35,945 nt of DNA, from the NCBI GenBank assembly GCA_020026055.1, contig JAHHRA010000021.1:1-35945 (forward strand). Reading direction: 5' to 3'. Shown piece by piece: positions 23,708 through 33,016 of the stretch (position 1 is its first letter; every line of letters starts with the position of its first letter). Source of the DNA: Actinobacillus sp. (GTDB lineage Bacteria; Pseudomonadota; Gammaproteobacteria; Enterobacterales; Pasteurellaceae). The position numbers and the translations under genes are program-made. The notes beneath the pieces were generated by a model, which was given only the letters and a program-made list of their open reading frames with translations, searched no databases and was not told the DNA's origin.

Positions 23708-25588
23708 TTATTTAGTAGAAGTATCATCAGATTTTTCAATTGTTGCTTCAATTGGAGTATTGATATCTGTAACCTGTATAGGATCTGCTACTACAAGTAA
23801 GCCATTATTGTACGTATACCAAGTCATATCACGATTAATATGACAACCGTAATTAGCTGATAAATTCCCTGTTAATCCTTGTATGTGAAAACCATTAATA
23901 CTACGTAGTGCATTCATATTATTAATGATAGTCCATGCATCTCCTCCCATTGCATAAAGACGCATAAGAGAGTAATCGCCCTTGCTTGCTTGTAAAATTT
24001 GTTGGAATTGTGATGAATTACTTTGTTTAAACAATGATAAATCTGTAAATTGTGTTCCGTTCATAGATAAACGATAAGCACCTAGATTGTTTGGAGAATT
24101 GATCCTTGAAGTTGTAAATAATGGGACTGTAGAACCTGTATTATCAAGAGCGTTTTTGATATTAGCAAGTTGAGCATTATTTCCTAATGCAAAAACACCA
24201 TCAATGGGTTTAAAGTTAGGATCAATTTGTTGCTGGTAACGTGGCATTGTAATTACATTTTTCGCATCTTTAGGGACTTCAATAATACCTAAGGCTTTTA
24301 CAAAAATTGGATGTAAATCATCTGTATTGTTGTAGTAAGAAACTTCAATATTATTACCATTTAATGTTTGCCAACGAGTATTAAATGCTGTCGCAATACG
24401 TTGTCCTAAATCATTTTGAGGAACGAGAACAAGTGGAAGTTGAATACGTTGTTTCCACATTCTATCAGCAGCTGCAATTGCCTCATCTTCAGGGGCTAAC
24501 CCAAAATAACAAACCTCACTCAAAGTTGGATCATTTTGAGTGGAGTTTAAAGCTAAAATTTGTAGCCCAGAAATCCAATTCGGATGGTGAATCAATTGAT
24601 CAACATTCTTCTTTAATAATGGACCAACGACTGTCGTAATGCCCCTCGCTTTAACTTGTGCAATAATATCCGCCATATCCATTTTTGTAGTATCAAATAT
24701 AGTAATAGGAATATTGGCTTGTCTATTAGCATTTTCAAAACCTTTTTTTACTGTATCGCCAATTAATTGTGCGTTACCACTTAAAGGCAATAATAACGCA
24801 ATGTTTTTAATGAAGATGTGTTGATAATTTAAAATACCTTTTAATTCCGTAGGCAATAAATTATCAGTGAGTTGCAGGAGCGAACTATAATTATTACGCC
24901 AAAATTGTAGATTTTGACGAAGCGTTTCAGGTGAATGAATATTTTTATTATAAAGTTCTGCAAGTGCTAACCACCCCTGTAAAACGGGAGGATTTTGTGA
25001 GTTAAGTATAGCATTTTGAATGACGACAGGATTTGTTTTACGTAAAACTGCCCAAATTGCATCATTATTTTCTTGCCGAGCGGCATCAGAAGATAAATAA
25101 CGATTTGCTTGAATTAGTGTATTAATTGCTCCAAGCACATTGTTTTGGTGTTCTTGAATATTAGCAGTAACTTGTAAAAAACGTATTTTTTGTTCATCAG
25201 TCAAATCTGCGAAACGAACTTGTTGTAGCAATTGTTGTGCTTTATCGGAATCATTTAATAACGTTGCAAGGTGAGCTTGAATAAGTGTTTTATCTAAATT
25301 TTGTTTTGAATTAAGCTCTTGCAAACTATTTAATAATCCTTGTGCCTGAGCAAATTTATTCTCGTGTAACATTGCTCTTGCTGCTAACAATTTATAATCA
25401 TTTCGTACAACAACATTTTGAGCCTCTATACTGTGACGTAAATAATAATCTGAATTAGCAGTAACATTTTGTGACATTGAACCAGCAGAATGGCTAAATG
25501 GAAAATCCAAATTAGCACATCCTGTTAAGAAAATACTCAAAGAAAGTGGTGCTAAAAGATGTTTAAAGGACTTACGATGTGGTAGCAT
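23708..25588 (-). CDS. lpoA: Outer-membrane lipoprotein LpoA, activator of PBP1a
   Basis: Lipoprotein of 626 residues that reaches from the outer membrane to stimulate the peptidoglycan synthase PBP1a. The signal peptide ends in LTGC with Cys24. The N-terminal half (about residues 50-250) is helical and TPR-like; the C-terminal half from about 260 (HIFIKNIALLLPLSGNAQ) has a periplasmic-binding-protein-like fold. Its position divergent from rsmI matches the classical yraL-yraM arrangement. AAGGAG is 12 bases before the ATG. Confidence 0.94.
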   Translation of the reverse strand: MLPHRKSFKHLLAPLSLSIFLTGCANLDFPFSHSAGSMSQNVTANSDYYLRHSIEAQNVVVRNDYKLLAARAMLHENKFAQAQGLLNSLQELNSKQNLDKTLIQAHLATLLNDSDKAQQLLQQVRFADLTDEQKIRFLQVTANIQEHQNNVLGAINTLIQANRYLSSDAARQENNDAIWAVLRKTNPVVIQNAILNSQNPPVLQGWLALAELYNKNIHSPETLRQNLQFWRNNYSSLLQLTDNLLPTELKGILNYQHIFIKNIALLLPLSGNAQLIGDTVKKGFENANRQANIPITIFDTTKMDMADIIAQVKARGITTVVGPLLKKNVDQLIHHPNWISGLQILALNSTQNDPTLSEVCYFGLAPEDEAIAAADRMWKQRIQLPLVLVPQNDLGQRIATAFNTRWQTLNGNNIEVSYYNNTDDLHPIFVKALGIIEVPKDAKNVITMPRYQQQIDPNFKPIDGVFALGNNAQLANIKNALDNTGSTVPLFTTSRINSPNNLGAYRLSMNGTQFTDLSLFKQSNSSQFQQILQASKGDYSLMRLYAMGGDAWTIINNMNALRSINGFHIQGLTGNLSANYGCHINRDMTWYTYNNGLLVVADPIQVTDINTPIEATIEKSDDTSTK

Positions 25589-25669
25589 AACAAGATTTTC
25601 TCCTTAATGAACTTAGGGTTGAGATCTTACTTACCTAAGTGATGAAAAGCAAATAAAAGCGAAAGAATT

Positions 25670-26515
25670 ATGCAAAAACAAACTGGAATTTTATACATTA
25701 TCCCGACACCAATTGGGAATTTAAAAGATATTACTGAGCGTGCACTACAAATTTTTGCTGAAGTTGACTTGATTGCTGCAGAGGATACACGTCATTCAGG
25801 TAAGCTGCTTGCTCACTATGGTATAAAAAAACCATTTTTTGCTTTACATGATCACAACGAACAGCAAAAATCTCAGGCTTTAGTAAATAAATTAAAGCAA
25901 GGAATTAATATTGCTTTAGTTTCTGATGCAGGGACACCGCTGATCAGTGATCCAGGTTTTCACCTCGTGCGAGCTTGTCGGCAAACAGGAATTAAAGTTG
26001 TCCCATTAACAGGTGCTTGTGCTGCAATAACTGCACTTTCTGCAGCAGGTATTGCTTCTGACCGCTTCTGTTTTGAAGGTTTTTTACCTGCTAAATCTAA
26101 AGGTAGATTAGACAGATTAAATCTACTAACAACAGAAAGTCGTACGATGATTTTTTACGAATCCACTCATCGCATTTTACAAACGCTTATGGATATGCAA
26201 ACTATGTTTGGTGCTGATCGTTATGTCGTTTTGGCACGAGAACTGACTAAAACGTGGGAAACAATTGTGGGTGATAAAATTAGTTCGCTCATTTTATGGC
26301 TCGAAGAAGATGTTAACCGTACGAAAGGTGAAATAGTTGTTATTGTAGAAGGTAAAGCAGCGACAGATATAAACGACATTCCTGAAGACGCGAAAAAAGC
26401 ATTAAATCTTCTCATTAAAGAATTACCACTTAAGAAAGCAGCTACACTTACTGCAGAATTATATGCAATTAAGAAAAATCAGCTTTATCAATGGGGATTA
26501 GAAAATCTGATTTAA
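25670..26515 (+). CDS. rsmI: 16S rRNA (cytidine-1402 2'-O)-methyltransferase RsmI
   Basis: SAM-dependent methyltransferase of 281 residues that 2'-O-methylates C1402 in the 16S rRNA decoding centre. Family motifs include YIIPTPIGNLKDIT, AEDTRHSGKLL, ALVSDAGTPLISDPG and REL(T)KT, all of the tetrapyrrole-methylase fold. Divergent from lpoA with an 81-base gap. Palindromic repeat copy B begins 11 bases after its stop codon. Confidence 0.96.
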   Translation: MQKQTGILYIIPTPIGNLKDITERALQIFAEVDLIAAEDTRHSGKLLAHYGIKKPFFALHDHNEQQKSQALVNKLKQGINIALVSDAGTPLISDPGFHLVRACRQTGIKVVPLTGACAAITALSAAGIASDRFCFEGFLPAKSKGRLDRLNLLTTESRTMIFYESTHRILQTLMDMQTMFGADRYVVLARELTKTWETIVGDKISSLILWLEEDVNRTKGEIVVIVEGKAATDINDIPEDAKKALNLLIKELPLKKAATLTAELYAIKKNQLYQWGLENLI

Positions 26516-26526
26516 CCTTATAAACA

Positions 26527-26571
26527 GGCTTCAAAATTTGGAAAAATTTTCCTGATTTTGCGAGCGTAAAT
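26527..26571 (+). repeat. Palindromic intergenic repeat, copy B
   Basis: CAAAAT, then GGAAAAATTTTCC, then ATTTTG form the inner palindrome; GCGTAAAT follows as in copy A. It lies between rsmI and the hydroxyacid dehydrogenase gene in the same orientation as both. Confidence 0.75.
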
Positions 26572-26606
26572 TATGAACATAACATTAACTGACAGGAGCA
26601 AAATTG

Positions 26607-27548
26607 ATGTTAAATATTGTTTTTCTTGATCGTACGTCTTTGCCTGCGAATGTTAACATTCCAAGACCAAGTTTCCCACATCATTGGACAGAGTACGACA
26701 AAACTGCTACTCAACAAATCATCGAACGTACAAGAGATGCTGATATTATCATCAGTAATAAAGTCGTACTTGATCGTGAAATTTTACAACAATTACCTAA
26801 ATTAAAACTGATCGCCATTCCTGCAACAGGCACTAATAATGTCGATCTTGATGCCGCAAAAACGTTTGGTATTGAAGTTAAAAATGTAAGTGATTATTCG
26901 CGAGAAAGTGTTGCCGAACATGTTATCAGCATGATTTTTATGCTCAAACGTCATTTGATGAATTGGTATGCCGATCAACAGCTCGGAAAATGGGCAAAAA
27001 GTACGCAGTTTTGTTATTTTGATTATCCGATTCAAAATATTCGTGATCTAACTTTAGGTGTTATCGGTAAAGGCAGTATCGGCAATGAAGTTGCTCGCTT
27101 GGCTAAAGGTTTGGGTATGAAAGTAATTTTCGCTGAACATCGTGATGCAACAACAGTGCGTGCAGGTTACACTGATTTTATCGAAACACTTCAACAAGCT
27201 GATGTGATCAGCCTGCATTGCCCATTAACACCAAGTACTACAAATCTAATCAATGCTCAAACTCTTGCTTTAATGAAGTCGACAGCGATTTTGATTAATA
27301 CAGGACGTGGAGGTTTAATCGATGAAGAGGCATTACTGCAAGCACTTGAAAATGCAGACATCGGTGGTGCGGCTCTAGACGTATTAAAGCAAGAACCACC
27401 AGCAGAAGATAATCGCCTATTTATTGCGGCAAAATGCTTACCAAATTTGATACTAACTCCACACGTAGCATGGGCAGCAGAGAGTGCGGTAGCAACGCTT
27501 ATACAGAAAGTACATCAGAATTTAGAAGATTTTAAGATTAATAATTAA
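26607..27548 (+). CDS. D-isomer specific 2-hydroxyacid dehydrogenase (HprA/GhrA-like)
   Basis: NAD(P)-dependent oxidoreductase of 313 residues. The nucleotide-binding motif is GVIGKGSIGNEVARLAKGLG, shortened here to GKGSIGNEVARLAK. The catalytic Arg lies in NTGRGGLID, the Glu in LKQEPP, and the His in TPHVAWA; ATGTNNVDLDAA marks the substrate side. It belongs with glycerate/hydroxypyruvate reductases, but the exact substrate cannot be read. AGGAG supports the ATG at 26607. H. influenzae has a similar gene next to its lol locus as I recall, which supports Pasteurellaceae ancestry. Confidence 0.9.
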   Translation: MLNIVFLDRTSLPANVNIPRPSFPHHWTEYDKTATQQIIERTRDADIIISNKVVLDREILQQLPKLKLIAIPATGTNNVDLDAAKTFGIEVKNVSDYSRESVAEHVISMIFMLKRHLMNWYADQQLGKWAKSTQFCYFDYPIQNIRDLTLGVIGKGSIGNEVARLAKGLGMKVIFAEHRDATTVRAGYTDFIETLQQADVISLHCPLTPSTTNLINAQTLALMKSTAILINTGRGGLIDEEALLQALENADIGGAALDVLKQEPPAEDNRLFIAAKCLPNLILTPHVAWAAESAVATLIQKVHQNLEDFKINN

Positions 27549-27597
27549 GCAACTTTTAAAATAGCGATTAAAATTCACTACTTTTGTGAGAGTTTTT

Positions 27598-28806
27598 ATG
27601 AAATTGCCTATTTCTCTTTTTATTGCGTTACGTTACTGGAAAACAAAAAGTGGTGATCGTTTTGCTAAATTGATCACGCAGTTAGCAAGTATCGGCATTG
27701 CTTTAGGAGTAGCAGCACTTATCATCGTTCTTTCAGTAATGAATGGATTAGAAAATACGCAAAAAAAACAACGTTTATCAAGTTTACCACATATGTTGTT
27801 GATCGCCGAAACACCGTTGTCTATGACGAAAGTAGAAGTAGTTAAGCAACAGATTTTGCAATTAGCACCGCAAGTGAAAAAAATCGTACCAATTAATCAA
27901 AATAATGTGATTTTGCAAACGCCTGAGAATATCAATGCAGCTCAAATGATTGGCATTACACAATTTAGCGATGTTCCTCAATTAACAGAATTTAAAAAAG
28001 AAGATTTTGCCCGATTGTTACCTGCTAAACAATTTAAATTAGTGATCAGTGCTACGTTAGCCCAGCAAGCTCATCTGCAAATTGGTGATAGAGTGCGAAT
28101 AATATTGACTGATCATAGCCAATATACTCCATTAGGGCAAATTCCTATCTCGCGATTGTTTACAGTGAGTGGTATTTATCATACCCCGCAAATTGCTAAT
28201 ACAGGGCAAATTTTCACCAATTTAGCAGATATTGGCAGATTAATGCGGATAAAACCTAATGCTGTACAGGGCTTTCGTTTGTATCTCGCTGATCCTTTTG
28301 CAGTGCAAGATATTAAAACACAACTCGATGCTTTACCGGATTGGCAAATCGAAGATTGGCGTAAGCAACGTGGTGAGTTTTTCCAATCTGTCAAAATGGA
28401 AAAAAATATGATGGGGCTATTGGTGAGCCTTATTATCATCGTAGCAATTTCTAACATTTTGACATCACTGAGCTTGATGGTAGTGGATAAAACTAGCGAA
28501 ATTGCAATTTTACAAACTCAGGGTTTAGCACGGCGGAAAATTCGGAAAATTTTTATCTGGCAAGGTATGCTGGTAGGAATTAGTGGTACTTTTTGGGGTG
28601 CTTTACTGGGGACATTAATCACTATCCATTTTGAGAACTTACGCCTTATCATAATGCCAACTAGCGTACATCTTCCAACTCAAATTAACTCCGTACAGAT
28701 TTTAATTATTGTGTTAGGAGCATTATTATTTACTTTATTATCAACACTTTATCCTGCTTATCGTGCAGCTAAAGTACAACCTGCTCGTGCATTGCGTGAC
28801 GAATAA
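27598..28806 (+). CDS. lolC: Lipoprotein-releasing ABC transporter permease LolC
   Basis: Inner-membrane subunit, 402 residues, of the LolCDE complex that releases mature lipoproteins to the chaperone LolA. Architecture is one N-terminal membrane segment (about residues 27-48, GIALGVAALIIVLSVMNG), a periplasmic domain, then three C-terminal segments starting with KNMMGLLVSLIIIVA near residue 270 and ending YPAYRAAKVQPARALRDE. The ATG at 27598 follows GAGAG; a GTG at 27586 is less likely. The C-terminal PAYRAAKxxPAxAL is the family signature. lolD starts 9 bases later. Confidence 0.93.
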   Translation: MKLPISLFIALRYWKTKSGDRFAKLITQLASIGIALGVAALIIVLSVMNGLENTQKKQRLSSLPHMLLIAETPLSMTKVEVVKQQILQLAPQVKKIVPINQNNVILQTPENINAAQMIGITQFSDVPQLTEFKKEDFARLLPAKQFKLVISATLAQQAHLQIGDRVRIILTDHSQYTPLGQIPISRLFTVSGIYHTPQIANTGQIFTNLADIGRLMRIKPNAVQGFRLYLADPFAVQDIKTQLDALPDWQIEDWRKQRGEFFQSVKMEKNMMGLLVSLIIIVAISNILTSLSLMVVDKTSEIAILQTQGLARRKIRKIFIWQGMLVGISGTFWGALLGTLITIHFENLRLIIMPTSVHLPTQINSVQILIIVLGALLFTLLSTLYPAYRAAKVQPARALRDE

Positions 28807-28815
28807 GGACAAACT

Positions 28816-29505
28816 ATGCATACAGAAAAACTTCTCGATTGCCAGCATATTAATAAATTCTTCCAGATTGGTGAAAATAAAACTCAAATTTTGCACGATA
28901 TTAATTTTGACATTAAAAAAGGTGAAATGATCGCTATTCTCGGCAGTTCAGGTTCAGGTAAAAGCACGTTATTGCATATTCTTGGTGGATTAGAGCAGGC
29001 GAGTGAAGGCGATGTTTTATTAGCTGGTGAATCTTTACAAAAAAATGATGATGAAAAATTAGCTAAATTAAGAAATCAATATCTTGGTTTTGTGTACCAG
29101 TTTCATCATTTGATGATGGATTTCACCGCAATAGAAAATGTAATGATGCCGATGTTAATTGGTCAGCAAAACAAAAAAATTGCTTATGATAGAGCAATTG
29201 AATTATTAGATGCTGTTGGCTTAATTCACCGTCTCCAGCATAAACCTGCCATGCTGTCTGGAGGTGAACGTCAACGAGTCGCAATTGCACGAGCATTAGT
29301 CAATAATCCTGCTTTAGTACTTGCTGATGAACCAACAGGAAATCTTGATCAGCAAACTACAGAAAGTATTTTCGCTTTGTTGCAAAAACTTAATCAAGAA
29401 CAAAAGACAGCTTTTTTAGTGGTTACCCACGATATTGAATTAGCAAACAAATTGCCTCGCCACCTCATAATGTGTGATGGGCGATTAGAGGAACATTGTG
29501 AATGA
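28816..29505 (+). CDS. lolD: Lipoprotein-releasing ABC transporter ATPase LolD
   Basis: ATPase of 229 residues driving lipoprotein release. Walker A is GSSGSGKST, the LolD/MacB-type Q-loop is FVYQFHHLMMDFTA, the signature is LSGGERQRVAIARAL and Walker B is LVLADEPTGNLD. Preceded by AAGGA 8 bases before the ATG; its stop overlaps the lolE start (ATGA). Confidence 0.97.
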   Translation: MHTEKLLDCQHINKFFQIGENKTQILHDINFDIKKGEMIAILGSSGSGKSTLLHILGGLEQASEGDVLLAGESLQKNDDEKLAKLRNQYLGFVYQFHHLMMDFTAIENVMMPMLIGQQNKKIAYDRAIELLDAVGLIHRLQHKPAMLSGGERQRVAIARALVNNPALVLADEPTGNLDQQTTESIFALLQKLNQEQKTAFLVVTHDIELANKLPRHLIMCDGRLEEHCE

Positions 29506-30749
29506 AAAACACTTTTGTGATCAGCTGGCGTTACCAACAAGGGAAAAAAAATCATTTAGTTAAACTTATCGCGTGGCTTTCGATAATTGGTATCGCTTTG
29601 GGCGTTGCAGTATTAATCATCGGTTTAAGTGCGATGAATGGCTTTGAACGAGAACTAAATCAACGTATTTTGTCTATCGTTCCACAAGTTGAAATCACTA
29701 GCTATGGTTTGCCACAAGAGCCGATCAAAGATTATCCTGCCTTGCAAAAAGCTTTGCAACGTGATTCTGCTGTTATCGCTACTGCACCATACATCAGCTT
29801 TCAAGCAATGCTCAAAAATGGTACTCACTTAAAAATAGCACAAATTCGAGGTATCGATCCATCTGTTCAAAATCATGTCAGCAGTTTAGATAAGTTTGTC
29901 CTCAATAATGACTGGCAACATTTTAGCCAAGAGGGTGGATTAATCCTTGGCATGGGTATTGCTAAAGCTTTACAGCTTAAGGTTGGTGATTGGACGAGCC
30001 TTTTATTAGCACAGAAAAACAATAACCAACAACTTGCCGAACCACAAGAAATACGTTTGAAAATAACTGGGATCCTCCAGCTCCACGGACAATTAGATCA
30101 CGTTTATGCACTTATGCTTCTTAATGAGGCTCAACAACTCTTAGGTTATAGTAAAAAAGAAGTTTCAGGGATTGAACTTAAAGTTTCTCGGCCATTTTTA
30201 GTCCATCAAATGACTTATCCAAACTTACAAAATTATCCTCAAGTCCTTCAAGCAAATACTTGGATCGATCAATTTGGTTATATGTATGACGATATTCGTC
30301 TGATTCGAATGGTAATGTATTTAGCAATGGTATTGGTGATCGCTGTTGCTTGCTTTAACATTGTTTCGACTTTAATTATGGCAGTTAAAGATAAACGAGG
30401 CGATATTGCTATTTTAAGAACTTTAGGTGCGGATAGTCGTTTTATCCGTCGTATTTTTATTTATTACGGACTCATCGCTGGTATGAAAGGCTGTATCCTT
30501 GGTATTTTATTAGGTATCTTAGTTTCATTAAATTTAACTAATTTGATCAAAGGGTTAGAATACGTAATTCAACATAAATTTCTCTCTGGAGGTATTTATT
30601 TTATTGATTTTCTTCCAAGCGAATTACACTGGCAAGATGTAGTGTTAGTTTTAAGCTGTGCTTTACTCCTCAGCCTTGTCGCAAGTCTTTACCCTGCTCG
30701 CCGTGCGGCTAAGATTCCTCCTGCACAAGTATTGATGAATAAAGGATGA
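29502..30749 (+). CDS. lolE: Lipoprotein-releasing ABC transporter permease LolE
   Basis: Second permease of LolCDE, 415 residues, similar in design to LolC: first membrane segment at about residues 22-44 (IGIALGVAVLIIGLSAMNGFE, shortened here to GIALGVAVLIIGLSAMNG), periplasmic domain, three C-terminal segments and an end YPARRAAKIPPAQVLMNKG. In E. coli LolE is thought to bind the lipoprotein and LolC to bind LolA. Start overlaps lolD by four bases. Palindromic repeat copy C follows 15 bases after the stop. Confidence 0.94.
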   Translation: MKNTFVISWRYQQGKKNHLVKLIAWLSIIGIALGVAVLIIGLSAMNGFERELNQRILSIVPQVEITSYGLPQEPIKDYPALQKALQRDSAVIATAPYISFQAMLKNGTHLKIAQIRGIDPSVQNHVSSLDKFVLNNDWQHFSQEGGLILGMGIAKALQLKVGDWTSLLLAQKNNNQQLAEPQEIRLKITGILQLHGQLDHVYALMLLNEAQQLLGYSKKEVSGIELKVSRPFLVHQMTYPNLQNYPQVLQANTWIDQFGYMYDDIRLIRMVMYLAMVLVIAVACFNIVSTLIMAVKDKRGDIAILRTLGADSRFIRRIFIYYGLIAGMKGCILGILLGILVSLNLTNLIKGLEYVIQHKFLSGGIYFIDFLPSELHWQDVVLVLSCALLLSLVASLYPARRAAKIPPAQVLMNKG

Positions 30750-30764
30750 TTTTTGAGAAAATGT

Positions 30765-30808
30765 TACGCCCCTGAAATCAGGAAAATTTTTCCAAATTTA
30801 GGGGCGTA
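30765..30808 (-). repeat. Palindromic intergenic repeat, copy C (best conserved)
   Basis: The outer arms TACGCCCCT and AGGGGCGTA match over nine bases, followed inside by GAAAT and ATTT and the core GGAAAATTTTTCC. It lies between the convergent lolE and pepD genes and may end transcription from both sides, though it has no long T-run. Confidence 0.85.
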
Positions 30809-30816
30809 TCTTGATA

Positions 30817-32274
30817 TTATTTATCTGCCATATTGGCTAATAATCGAGTAAGAACGTTCCAGTGAGTAGCTACTGCTGGAATATGTACTTTTTCGTCTGG
30901 GGAATGAGCATTGCGGATAGTAGGACCAATCGAAACGACTTCAAGATTTGGGTAATGCTGTTTCAATAAACCACATTCTAAACCTGCGTGAATAACTTTA
31001 ATTGCGATGTCTTTGCCAAATACATCACTATAATGTTTTTTAGTTAAAGTCAGTAACTCACTTTCAGGTTGTGGTGTCCAGCCTGGGTAATAACCAGAGA
31101 AGATTACTTCACCACCAGTTAAATGCATAAGTGATTGCAATTGCCCACGTATCTGAACTATGCCACTTTCGATAAGCGAACGAATCAAAATTGTGCCGAC
31201 TAATTTTTTCTCTTCCATACGTAAGACTCCGATACTGAGAGAAGTTTCAACAGTATCAGTGACAACGTCACTTTGACGCATTACACCACAAGGAAGAAGG
31301 TTTAAAGTATCAATAATTTTAATTGCACAATCTGGTTCTAGAACAGTTTTTGCTGATTCAAGTTTTTCTAAGCTAAATATTATATTTTCTTCTGTTGCTG
31401 CATATTCAGTACGCAATGTGTATGAGAAGTCTGCGATGGCTTTTTCTAATACTTTGAGATCCCCATTAAAAGCAATATTTGCGAATGCTTCACGTGGAAT
31501 AGCATTGCGAATGCTACCACCGTAAATTTCACTGAGTGTAAAATCAAATTCAGGATAATTAATATGAAATTCAGCTAAAAAACGAGTTATTATCTTGATT
31601 GCATTACCACGATTTTTATGAATATCACATCCAGAATGTCCACCACGTAATCCTCTTATACTAACTTGATAATGATATGTAAAAGTATTTGCTTGAGTTG
31701 TAAAGGGGAGCTGAATATTTGCATTTTCACCGCCTGCACAACCAATGTAAATTTCACCTGTTTCTTCAGTATCAAGATTAATCATAAAATGATGAGTTAA
31801 CCAATTAGGACGAAGCCCTACAGCACCTTCCATTCCTGTTTCTTCTGATACTGTTAGAAGGATCTCTAAATCTGGGTGGGGGCAGTTGCTTTCTAAGATT
31901 GCAAGTGCGGATGCCATACCAATACCATTATCAGCACCTAACGTAGTGCCATCGGCAGTTACCCAATCGCCATCAATATAAGCTTTAATTGGATCTTTTT
32001 TAAAATCGTGAACAGTCGCTTCATTTTTTTGGGGGACCATATCAAGATGAGCTTGTAAAATCACGCCTTGTTTGTCTTCCATACCTTGAGTTGCAGGTTT
32101 GCGGATAAGAACATTACCTACTTCATCACGTTCTACGAAAAGATTTTTCGATTTTGCCCAGGTAACAATGTAAGTAGCAAGCTCATCTTCGTGATAAGAA
32201 GGATGTGGAATATTGCAAATATCGGTAAACCATTTCCATACTAATTGTGGTTGAAGTTGTTTCATTTCTGACAT
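30817..32274 (-). CDS. pepD: Cytosol non-specific dipeptidase PepD (M20 metallopeptidase)
   Basis: Zinc aminoacyl-dipeptidase of 485 residues, same length as E. coli PepD. M20-family metal-site motifs are visible: AHLDMVPQK, GTTLGADNGIGMA, SEETGMEGA and NLDTEETG, with a distal His in RNAHSPDE near the C-terminus. It cleaves many dipeptides in the cytoplasm. GAGGT is 11 bases before the ATG. It is divergent from gpt, across a gap with facing -10-like arms. Confidence 0.96.
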   Translation of the reverse strand: MSEMKQLQPQLVWKWFTDICNIPHPSYHEDELATYIVTWAKSKNLFVERDEVGNVLIRKPATQGMEDKQGVILQAHLDMVPQKNEATVHDFKKDPIKAYIDGDWVTADGTTLGADNGIGMASALAILESNCPHPDLEILLTVSEETGMEGAVGLRPNWLTHHFMINLDTEETGEIYIGCAGGENANIQLPFTTQANTFTYHYQVSIRGLRGGHSGCDIHKNRGNAIKIITRFLAEFHINYPEFDFTLSEIYGGSIRNAIPREAFANIAFNGDLKVLEKAIADFSYTLRTEYAATEENIIFSLEKLESAKTVLEPDCAIKIIDTLNLLPCGVMRQSDVVTDTVETSLSIGVLRMEEKKLVGTILIRSLIESGIVQIRGQLQSLMHLTGGEVIFSGYYPGWTPQPESELLTLTKKHYSDVFGKDIAIKVIHAGLECGLLKQHYPNLEVVSIGPTIRNAHSPDEKVHIPAVATHWNVLTRLLANMADK

Positions 32275-32322
32275 CTTTTATTTTACCTCATAGTCTATTT
32301 TTTATAAAAAACTCGAAAATGA

Positions 32323-32352
32323 TAGCATAAAAAATGATTTCAGGTTATGCTA
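32323..32352. promoter_or_regulatory. Inverted repeat in the pepD/gpt divergent promoter region
   Basis: TAGCATAA (32323-32330) and TTATGCTA (32345-32352) are exact inverted arms 14 bases apart. Each contains TATGCT, a possible -10 element, one on each strand, so the two promoters could face each other. An operator is an equally good reading. Confidence 0.4.
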
Positions 32353-32382
32353 CGCCAATTTTTTTAAATATAAGGTTGAATT

Positions 32383-32847
32383 ATGAGCGAAAAATATATT
32401 GTGACTTGGGATATGTTCCAAATGCACGCCCGCAAACTTTCTGAACGTCTAATGCCTGCTAGTCAATGGAAAGGCATTATTGCTGTGACACGTGGTGGTT
32501 TATTTCCAGCTGCAGTATTAGCTCGTGAATTAAATTTGCGTCATATTGATACAGTATGTATTGCAAGTTATGATCATGATAAACAAGGTGAATTAAATGT
32601 CCTTCATGCCGCACAAGTAGAAAATGGTGGGGAAGGTTATATTGTCGTTGACGATCTTGTAGATACTGGCAATACAGCACGAGCTATCCGTGAAATTTAT
32701 CCAAATGCTTACTTTGTTTCAGTATTTGCAAAACCCGCTGGTAAATGCCTTGTTGATGAATATGTGATTGATATTCCACAAGATACTTGGATTGAACAAC
32801 CATGGGATATGGGAATGTGTTTTGTGCCACCTCTGGCAAGAAAATAG
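32383..32847 (+). CDS. gpt: Xanthine-guanine phosphoribosyltransferase
   Basis: Purine salvage enzyme of 154 residues (E. coli 152) making XMP and GMP from xanthine or guanine and PRPP. The PRPP-binding loop is VVDDLVDTGNTA, and the N-terminal WKGIIAVTRGGLFPAAVLAREL, shortened here to VTRGGLFPAAVLAREL, is typical; WIEQPWDMG closes the active site. The gene order pepD-gpt (divergent) is also known from H. influenzae as I recall. Confidence 0.96.
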   Translation: MSEKYIVTWDMFQMHARKLSERLMPASQWKGIIAVTRGGLFPAAVLARELNLRHIDTVCIASYDHDKQGELNVLHAAQVENGGEGYIVVDDLVDTGNTARAIREIYPNAYFVSVFAKPAGKCLVDEYVIDIPQDTWIEQPWDMGMCFVPPLARK

Positions 32848-32877
32848 ATATTTTTATTTAATTTTTCTAATGAAAAT

Positions 32878-32905
32878 GCCCTGATTTTATCAGGGCTTCT
32901 TTTTA
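32878..32905 (+). terminator. Terminator after gpt
   Basis: GCCCTGAT pairs with ATCAGGGC across a three-base loop and is followed by TTCTTTTT. Confidence 0.9.
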
Positions 32906-32917
32906 TCTTAATAATAA

Positions 32918-32981
32918 AATGAATAAAAAATCAAAAAAATGAATAAAAAATATTGCATAATTATATATTAAAATGTATTGT
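32918..32981 (+). promoter_or_regulatory. Candidate ArgR-controlled promoter of artPIQM
   Basis: Two ARG-box-like sites start with the same AATGAATAAAAAAT (32918 and 32938) and are 20 bases apart, close to the 21-base spacing of paired ARG boxes. Their second halves (ATCA, ATTGCA) only partly fit ATTCA. The second site overlaps a possible -35 TTGCAT (32953-32958), followed after 17 bases by TATTGT. In E. coli the art genes are repressed by ArgR. Confidence 0.45.
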
Positions 32982-33016
32982 TCTATTAAATTTTCTAAAA
33001 TGAGTAAAATAACAAA

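Noticed and set aside
30765..30808. Palindrome copy C as an ordinary intrinsic terminator
   Set aside because: No T-run follows on either strand, and the same sequence occurs at three other sites, so it is better described as a repeat family member.
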